NCBI GenBank assembly: GCA_041650315.1
Contig: JBAZLJ010000002.1
Span: 62,001 to 126,000 of the forward strand
DNA length: 64,000 nt
Reading direction: 5' to 3'
Source: JAGVYF01 sp041650315
GTDB taxonomy: Archaea > Nanobdellota > Nanobdellia > Woesearchaeales > JAGVYF01
Shown: piece after piece, positions 59,243-64,000 of the stretch
Position numbering within the stretch: position 1 is the stretch's first letter
Layout: every line of letters begins with the position of its first letter
Notes under the pieces: generated by a model
The model's database searches: none
What the model saw: only the letters and a program-made list of their open reading frames with translations
Told to the model about the DNA's origin: nothing
Program-made: the position numbers and the translations under genes

Positions 59243-59739
59243 AATTTATACAGGTTCAAGAACGCTTTCACAGAATCCTTGACATACATAGTATGCTCTT
59301 TCAATTCGGATATTTCTTTCGAGATATAGATTGGATAGAGATACTTGTTTATGACATGACCAATGAATACCAGATCCGGACGCGATTTCCATTTGCCGGC
59401 GAGATCTGTTTTCAACTTTGATTTGAATTCTATCTCAATATCGCCTTCATTGTATTTAATCTTGCGATCGCCTTTAGTGACGACTGTGTCTTTCATCTCT
59501 TTGATTTTTAGCTCGACTTCAATCACATATTTGATGTAAGACGATTGTCTTTTGCCGTATTCCATCTTGAGCTCGATGTTCTTGCCCTTGGCAGTCACTT
59601 TCTCGGTATTGGATTTCTCTTCTTTATCGTAATTCTTTTTGGTGAGAATCTCGTTTATCTCAGTCAGAAGATCTTTTGCCTTGAACAGACCGCTATAGGA
59701 AACTGTGACGCCTTCCACAACAACATATTCTTCGCCCAT
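59239..59739 (-). CDS. Hypothetical protein, paralogue of the 59741 gene
   Basis: A 166-residue beta-rich soluble protein, unknown. It shares a layout with its upstream neighbour: a start reading YSGLFKAKDLLTEINEIL, a central YIKYVIEVELKIKEMKDTVV strand pair, the segment KYNEGDIEIEFKSKLKTDLA and a late RPDLVFIGHVINKYLYPIYI helix. In the neighbour the equivalent parts are YTGVFDFDKLYKSITKWY, YYKYEIEVALFIWEFGETEV and MNKGRIQMVIKGAYVLDYAK. One base separates the two genes, so they are a duplicated, co-transcribed pair. Confidence 0.6.
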   Translation of the reverse strand: MGEEYVVVEGVTVSYSGLFKAKDLLTEINEILTKKNYDKEEKSNTEKVTAKGKNIELKMEYGKRQSSYIKYVIEVELKIKEMKDTVVTKGDRKIKYNEGDIEIEFKSKLKTDLAGKWKSRPDLVFIGHVINKYLYPIYISKEISELKEHTMYVKDSVKAFLNLYKF

Positions 59740-59740
59740 C

Positions 59741-60277
59741 TTACATATGCTCCATGCCTATAGTCTCTCTCACATCATCATAAAAGCCATAGACTAGCTT
59801 ATACAGAGGTGAGTAGACTTTAAAAATTATATCTTTATTTATGATATATTTGTGATACAAGTCTTGCATATAATGAACAAATTTCTTATTAGGAATATCT
59901 GAAATAGATTTGACTGGCGCCGGCGTGGATCCCCAGCTCTTTGCATAATCAAGCACATAGGCGCCTTTTATGACCATCTGAATCCTGCCCTTATTCATCT
60001 TTATTGTCTGTCCGTCTTTGACTACTTCAGTCTCGCCGAATTCCCAGATGAATAACGCGACTTCTATCTCGTATTTGTAATATTCAGTGATCTTCTTGTC
60101 GCCGAACCATTCGAACTCAAGCTCTTTGCCTTTATGCACGTACTTCTTCTCCTGCATATCGTATCCGTGAGCCTTATACCATTTAGTGATTGACTTGTAA
60201 AGCTTATCAAAATCAAAGACGCCAGTATACCTTATGATAGGCGGCTGGTCTGTGAGCTCGTTCCTTACTTCTACCAT
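59741..60277 (-). CDS. Hypothetical protein, paralogue of the 59239 gene
   Basis: A 178-residue soluble protein of the same unknown family as the next gene downstream. Predicted fold is an alpha helix near the start, then several long beta strands (YYKYEIEVALFIWEFGETEV) and two C-terminal helices (KKFVHYMQDLYHKYIINKDI). No catalytic or metal motif. A TTTATATAAG box at about 60297-60306 on the minus strand precedes the ATG by about 24 bases; the same AT-rich block also borders the family 2 RNA element at 60323. Confidence 0.6.
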   Translation of the reverse strand: MVEVRNELTDQPPIIRYTGVFDFDKLYKSITKWYKAHGYDMQEKKYVHKGKELEFEWFGDKKITEYYKYEIEVALFIWEFGETEVVKDGQTIKMNKGRIQMVIKGAYVLDYAKSWGSTPAPVKSISDIPNKKFVHYMQDLYHKYIINKDIIFKVYSPLYKLVYGFYDDVRETIGMEHM

Positions 60278-60322
60278 AGAGGAAATCTAAAGAAACTTCT
60301 TATATAAACTTTACTATTGAGC

Positions 60323-60430
60323 ATTGCAACAGGTAAATTTTCTACGTTCCAATGCTAAGATAGCCATTCCCGGGGACTGGGCACCTTGGCTATTTTCTTC
60401 TTTAGCTATAAAATTTACAATAGTTGCAAT
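60323..60430. ncRNA. Structured RNA element, family 2 copy B
   Basis: A 108-base interrupted hairpin like that at 16165: P1 ATTGCAAC (60323-60330) with GTTGCAAT (60423-60430); P2 GTAAATTTT (60333-60341) with AAAATTTAC (60410-60418); P3 ATAGCCA (60360-60366) with TGGCTAT (60387-60393). Relative to copy A, P2 changes A-T to G-C and P1 changes C-G to T-A and T-A to A-T, preserving pairing. The apical TTCCCGGGGACTGG is also kept. Its right edge touches the stop codon of the CBS-domain gene. Strand undecided. Confidence 0.7.
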
Positions 60431-60960
60431 TATATCGTTATATCCGTAATCTTGCCGCAAGTTGGGCAGACAGTCTTATCCTTGCCTTTCTCTGACAGGA
60501 ATACTGGCTTATTCGCCGCTTCACGTATCGAGAATATGTCAACCACCAATTCGCATAATTGTGGTTGAACTCTGAGGATATCCTTCAAAGTAACATAACC
60601 TATGACGTGTTTTCTGGCTATGACTGGAAGGTGCTTTATATTGAAATCACTCATGAGCTGGATTGCATCTGACAATTCTATCTCTGGACTTACTGTGAAT
60701 ATCTGCTTGACCATCACTTCTGAGATCGGAATTTTATTAGCGTTTAGGTTATTGGCGAACACTTTCCTCACTATGTCCTGTTCTGTGACAATCCCATCAA
60801 GCTTTTTCCTAGAGCCTATCACTAATGAACCTATGTTCTCATTGGCCATTATCCTTGCGCAATCTGCGATAGAAGTTTCTTTGGGCACTATGACTGGTTT
60901 CTTAGTCATAGCATCGAATACCCTCAAACCTGATTTCATGTCATACATAGAGCTCCCCAT
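60430..60960 (-). CDS. CBS-domain pair protein with C-terminal zinc ribbon remnant
   Basis: A 176-residue protein with two CBS motifs: FDAMTKKPVIVPKETSIADC with GSLVIGSRKKLDGIVTEQDI (about 14-66) and ISEVMVKQIFTVSPEIELSD with KHLPVIARKHVIGYVTLKDI (about 78-128). CBS pairs bind adenosyl ligands (AMP, ATP, SAM) and tune partner proteins. The C-terminus has a single CPTC knuckle, half a zinc ribbon. No partner gene adjoins. Start ATG at 60960 lies close to a TTATATGC box. Confidence 0.8.
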   Translation of the reverse strand: MGSSMYDMKSGLRVFDAMTKKPVIVPKETSIADCARIMANENIGSLVIGSRKKLDGIVTEQDIVRKVFANNLNANKIPISEVMVKQIFTVSPEIELSDAIQLMSDFNIKHLPVIARKHVIGYVTLKDILRVQPQLCELVVDIFSIREAANKPVFLSEKGKDKTVCPTCGKITDITI

Positions 60961-61022
60961 ATAGCATATAAGCTAAGCTTGTATTAAATTGTAATTATCA
61001 AGGGTACTGCACTTGTGACAAC

Positions 61023-61147
61023 TAAGTTAGCATCAGTTCGGATGCGCTTCTTATCAGTGATTGTTGGCCTTCCCTTGTAAAGGGTCCAACAACCCTTGCC
61101 ACAGATGATACTATAACATGATAATCCTCACTAAGAATGCTAACTTA
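61023..61147. ncRNA. Structured RNA element, family 1 copy B
   Basis: A 125-base element between the CBS and permease genes. P1 TAAGTTAGCAT (61023-61033) pairs with ATGCTAACTTA (61137-61147). GTTC is followed by P2 GGAT with ATCC and by GCGCTTCT; an extra pairing TTATCA/TGATAA is possible; the apex TTGTTGG/CCAACAA encloses CCCTTGTAAAGGG; the return has CATGATA, P2', TCACTAAG. The 55-base core is nearly the same as copy A at 13441, while the outer helix matches copy C at 21993. Its edge reaches the permease stop. Confidence 0.7.
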
Positions 61148-61148
61148 A

Positions 61149-62183
61149 TTAGAAAATGATATTGAAAATGTACGACAGAATCAGGACTTGAGGAACGCTC
61201 ACTATTGGCATCCACATTGCAGTTTTCTTGCCGATGGTTGACCAGATCAAGCCAATCTCTGTATAGTCTGTCACTACTCCAGCCATCAGGAAAGTGAATA
61301 CGTTGCCGAAAGCGCCGGTCTGGCGGTATAGTTCGAATGCGATTGGTGAAGAGCCTTCTGAGCAGACTTCGATGATTGTGGCAATAAGTAGGGTTGCTAA
61401 TAGGCCTAGTATTGATGGACCAAAGTAGTCCATGAAAATATGAGTCGGAACGTATGCTCTGATGAATGCGGCTATAGTCATGCCAATCATTATCCACCAG
61501 AGAATCATCCTAGTCAATGACCAAGAGCCTTTAGCTATGCCTTTTGCTATTGCTTTAGGCGAATAATCAATCTTTAACGGAGTTTTTCTTGCTTTGATCT
61601 CTTTTTGGTACTTGTGCTGGTCAAGCATTCCTTTTCGGTCTAATACTTGAAGTATGAGTCCGGTTGTTGTTGCAATGAAAATCGCTGAAATTACGAAAAC
61701 TAGTGCTTTCCAGCCGAAGAAGCTGAATAAGAGCAAAGTTATCGGTAGATTAGCCCAAGGGCTTGCTAATAGGAATGCTATGACTGCTGGAATGGATGCG
61801 CCTTTCTTGTATAATTCCACTGATAATGCCAATATTCCATGACTGCAAGCACTTAACAAGAAACCGAGCATGACTGATATGAATATTGTTTTCTTCTTTG
61901 TTCCGCCTATAAGCTTCATCACGAATTCGTCCGGTACGAGATAATCAATGACTCCCCCGAGGAATAATCCTAACGCTACAGCCCACCAGATGAGCAGGAA
62001 ATATTCGATCAACGCTGCTGCGAACGGATTTAGATATGATGTGAATGAACCTATTGCGAATAATGTCAAAGTAACGACACTCACCCAGAATAAGTTCTCT
62101 CTGTAAAAAGGAGTGCCTGGTTTGCAATGTTCGCAAGTCAGAGATTCTTTAGGTTCATGTTCTGGATGATGGACGTGAGACAT
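61149..62183 (-). CDS. Permease of the DUF318/ArsP-like family
   Basis: A 344-residue membrane protein with about eight to ten helices in two related halves. Half one has LLSACSHGILALSVELYKKG and AFLLASPWANLPITLLL; half two has EVCSEGSSPIAFELYRQTGA. This matches the permease family that includes ArsP and SO_0444-type exporters. The N-terminus is His-rich and carries CEHC (MSHVHHPEHEP, then CEHCKP), a likely metal-binding tail. Substrate (metal, metalloid or organoarsenical) unknown. Convergent neighbour is absent; a family 1 RNA element lies at its 3' end. Confidence 0.75.
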   Translation of the reverse strand: MSHVHHPEHEPKESLTCEHCKPGTPFYRENLFWVSVVTLTLFAIGSFTSYLNPFAAALIEYFLLIWWAVALGLFLGGVIDYLVPDEFVMKLIGGTKKKTIFISVMLGFLLSACSHGILALSVELYKKGASIPAVIAFLLASPWANLPITLLLFSFFGWKALVFVISAIFIATTTGLILQVLDRKGMLDQHKYQKEIKARKTPLKIDYSPKAIAKGIAKGSWSLTRMILWWIMIGMTIAAFIRAYVPTHIFMDYFGPSILGLLATLLIATIIEVCSEGSSPIAFELYRQTGAFGNVFTFLMAGVVTDYTEIGLIWSTIGKKTAMWMPIVSVPQVLILSYIFNIIF

Positions 62184-62315
62184 ACAGCATTCTTTGGAAA
62201 CTGAATTATTTAAAGTTGTTGTTTTACCAATTAACCAACGTAAAACCGAAACGTAACATATATAAATGATAAAATATCTATATTCCTATAAGAAAAAAGA
62301 GGGTGTATCTGTAGC

Positions 62316-62774
62316 ATGATAGAAACGATTACCAGTTTGTTTACTAGTTTATGGTTTTATTCAGCGATACTTCTAGTTGTAATCGTAATATTGGTTGTGT
62401 ACAAACTCAAACTATTCAGTAATATGTTCTATAAAGATCATGAGACAGATATCGCTGAAAAGGCATCTGCATTGATCCAAAAAGAAAAGGAATTGAAGCT
62501 TAAAGAGAAAGAAGTCCATAGACAGATTGAATTGCTTTACAAGGATTCCATTGTTGTCGATAACCTGCGTGAGATGATGGACAAGAAGCATTCTACCTAC
62601 AAAGAGTATGAACAGAAAGTAAAAGGGCATCATAAAGAGCTGAAAGATGTCAAAGAAGTATTGTCTACTGTTGACGAACTGCTTGAGAAGCTGCCTGAAA
62701 AGGATATAGAGAAATTCGTGAAATCATCAAAATTCAAGATATATAAGAAAGCTATAGAGAAATATGTGAAATGA
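62316..62774 (+). CDS. Membrane-anchored coiled-coil protein
   Basis: A 152-residue protein: one membrane helix (YSAILLVVIVILVVYKLKLF, about 15-34) followed by a long charged coiled coil (EKASALIQKEKELKLKEKEV onward). It is the first of three plus-strand genes that lead into a secretion ATPase at 63168, and so likely belongs to a second Tad/pilus-like assembly locus. A TATATAAAT box is about 55 bases upstream; AGAGGGTG lies before the ATG. Confidence 0.6.
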   Translation: MIETITSLFTSLWFYSAILLVVIVILVVYKLKLFSNMFYKDHETDIAEKASALIQKEKELKLKEKEVHRQIELLYKDSIVVDNLREMMDKKHSTYKEYEQKVKGHHKELKDVKEVLSTVDELLEKLPEKDIEKFVKSSKFKIYKKAIEKYVK

Positions 62775-62775
62775 G

Positions 62776-63165
62776 ATGGCTGCTAAAACCAAATTAAAAA
62801 AATCGCGTAAAGTCCCTTCTAAGAAAGCTAGCAAACCATTATCGAATCATGTATACACCACAAAGATCGACGAGATACTCAGCCTAATACAGAAAGAGGG
62901 GAAGATTTCCCTCGAAGATCTTGCTATTGAGACTGACCTTTCTCTTGAGGAAGTCGAAAACTGGCTCAAGATACTGCAAGGCAAGAATCTTGTCGGCATT
63001 GAATACCCAGTTATGGGAAAGCCTTACGTTTATGTCATCGGAAAGACGAAACATGAAGAAGTTGACCCGAGCGAAATTGAAACTACTAAGACACGGAACA
63101 TGATAGTGTTTGGAGCTATTGTGTTTGTGCTGATGATGGTAGCTTATTACTTATTTTTCATGTGA
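62776..63165 (+). CDS. Winged-helix protein with C-terminal membrane anchor
   Basis: A 129-residue protein: basic N-terminal tail (KTKLKKSRKVPSKKASK), a winged helix (EILSLIQKEGKISLEDLAIE and SLEEVENWLKILQGKNLVGI), and a C-terminal membrane helix (MIVFGAIVFVLMMVAYYLFF). DNA-binding-fold domains tethered to the membrane are typical accessory parts of archaeal pilus loci. It lies one base after the coiled-coil gene and its stop overlaps a possible GTG start of the next gene. Confidence 0.65.
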   Translation: MAAKTKLKKSRKVPSKKASKPLSNHVYTTKIDEILSLIQKEGKISLEDLAIETDLSLEEVENWLKILQGKNLVGIEYPVMGKPYVYVIGKTKHEEVDPSEIETTKTRNMIVFGAIVFVLMMVAYYLFFM

Positions 63166-63167
63166 AA

Positions 63168-64000
63168 ATGAAACTAAAAGAATACGAAACTTGCGGACAG
63201 AAAAAATTGCTTGATTCCTATACTTTAGTGTCTGATAATGTGCCTGTAACTGTCAATATATGGGACTGCAGTGAAGAGAGCATCCCTGTATATGAAATAA
63301 AGTTCCCTGCAATCGGCGCTGGAACCTCAGCGTTCTTGGACGCTTTACGTGATGAAGTAGCACGAGATATCTCTGTGAAGAACGAGATATTGACTGACCC
63401 TAAAGTCGCTGCGCGCACTAAATCCGAATACCATCACAAGATTAGGCATATGATAAAAGATAGATTGCCTGGAACTCCGGAAGATCATATCAATCTTTTC
63501 GCAGGAATGACTCTGCATAAGATGTACGGACTTGGCGATATGGAAATAGTCCTTTCTGATAATTTCCTAGAAGAAGTCGCTGTGAATAGCGCGAAGCAGC
63601 CTGTCTCTGTGTACCACAAGAAGCATGGCTGGTGTAAGACAATGCTCTTTGTCGAGAATGAGGAAGAAATCTATAATATCTCTTCATTGATTGGACGTAA
63701 TGTCGGCAAAGATATCACTAATCTTAATCCTATGATGGATGCACATCTCCTTTCAGGCGACAGGGTCGCTTCCACGCTATTTCCGATCAGTACTGGCGGG
63801 AACACTATCACAATTAGACGTTTTGCTAGAGTGCCTTGGACTGTGACTCACTTTATCAGTCCGGAATACAAAACTATGTCTGTCGATGTCGCCGCACTCC
63901 TTTGGATGGCTATGCATTACGAACTTAATGTTGTCGTTGCCGGAGGAACTGCTTCTGGTAAAACTTCTGTTTTGAATACCCTCGCTTCATTCATTCCACC
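63168..64000 (+). CDS. Second type II/IV secretion ATPase (N-terminal part)
   Basis: The gene runs off the window; 277 codons are present. It contains the N-terminal domain (DNFLEEVAVNSAKQPVSVYH; STLFPISTGGNTITIRRFAR) and the Walker A loop VVAGGTASGKTSVLN near residue 260-274, so the call as a TadA/FlaI/GspE-family ATPase is firm. Compared with the ATPase at 10522-12810 it has a shorter N-terminal extension and is clearly a different paralogue. The ATG at 63168 is used; a GTG at 63162 overlapping the previous stop is possible. Confidence 0.88.
   Translation, partial: MKLKEYETCGQKKLLDSYTLVSDNVPVTVNIWDCSEESIPVYEIKFPAIGAGTSAFLDALRDEVARDISVKNEILTDPKVAARTKSEYHHKIRHMIKDRLPGTPEDHINLFAGMTLHKMYGLGDMEIVLSDNFLEEVAVNSAKQPVSVYHKKHGWCKTMLFVENEEEIYNISSLIGRNVGKDITNLNPMMDAHLLSGDRVASTLFPISTGGNTITIRRFARVPWTVTHFISPEYKTMSVDVAALLWMAMHYELNVVVAGGTASGKTSVLNTLASFIP

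Noticed and set aside
13441..61147. Family 1 and 2 elements as mobile MITE-like repeats
   Set aside because: Outer inverted repeats differ in sequence between copies while keeping pairing, and no target-site duplications were seen; RNA structure explains this better.
61111..61497. A 128-codon reading frame on the minus strand
   Set aside because: It lies almost wholly inside the permease gene in another frame and has no recognisable protein features.
1..64000. CRISPR array or cas genes
   Set aside because: No regularly spaced repeats of 24-40 bases and no Cas-like proteins were found.

Overview
The window looks like chromosomal DNA of an archaeon, most likely a small-genome lineage of the DPANN type (the lineage is inferred, not proven). 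Archaeal signs are: TATA-like boxes about 25-30 bases before many start codons with very short leaders; tRNA genes with bulge-helix-bulge introns, some at non-canonical positions; archaeal-type AspRS and single-chain GlyRS; HerA and Mre11; an archaeal translin; archaeal Zn-ribbon (DUF2072), DUF2073 and Era-like GTPase genes in a row; FtsZ; and a diphthamide-synthesis (Dph6) domain. No rRNA and no CRISPR array are present.

Layout. 1-6 kb: translation and GTPase genes, then tRNA-Phe. 7.7-16 kb: a type IV pilus/Tad-like secretion locus (ATPase, polytopic platform protein, coiled-coil partners, three tandem paralogous membrane proteins). A second locus of the same kind starts at 62.3 kb and runs off the end with another ATPase. 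16-22 kb: translin, an intron-containing tRNA-Val, tRNA-guanine transglycosylase, Mre11 and HerA. 22-27 kb: hydrogenase maturation (HypA, protease) and a two-subunit [NiFe] hydrogenase. 27-32 kb: a Bro-N protein, glutamate dehydrogenase, a fused asparagine-synthetase-like/Dph6 protein, and FtsZ.

32.5-57.0 kb reads as one integrated mobile element of about 24.5 kb. A 15-bp direct repeat at 32497-32511 copies the 3' end of tRNA-Thr at 56966-56980, and a tyrosine recombinase gene sits next to the tRNA. The element carries a VirB2/VirB6/VirB4-like conjugation module whose VirB4 has an N-terminal VirB3/PrgI-like part and a C-terminal nuclease-like domain, a PD-(D/E)XK nuclease pair, an ArdA-like antirestriction gene, a PLD-helicase/methyltransferase/nuclease-like defence operon, a four-gene operon (HAD phosphatase, aminoacyl-tRNA-synthetase-like protein with a winged helix, B12-binding radical SAM, nucleoside-deoxyribosyltransferase-like), an AbrB-like regulator behind a large palindrome, and three small ribbon-helix-helix-like proteins. 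Next to the integration site a LAGLIDADG homing endonuclease gene overlaps the 5' end of a tRNA-Leu that appears to have two introns.

57.9-63 kb is host-like again: a 4Fe-4S protein, two paralogous proteins of unknown function, a CBS-domain protein and a permease.

The most unexpected signal is non-coding. Two families of about 110-125-nt structured intergenic elements recur. Three copies (13441, 21993, 61023) share two helices with compensatory base changes and conserved unpaired motifs. Two copies of a second type (16165, 60323) form a long interrupted hairpin, also with compensatory changes. I do not recognise either as a known archaeal RNA.
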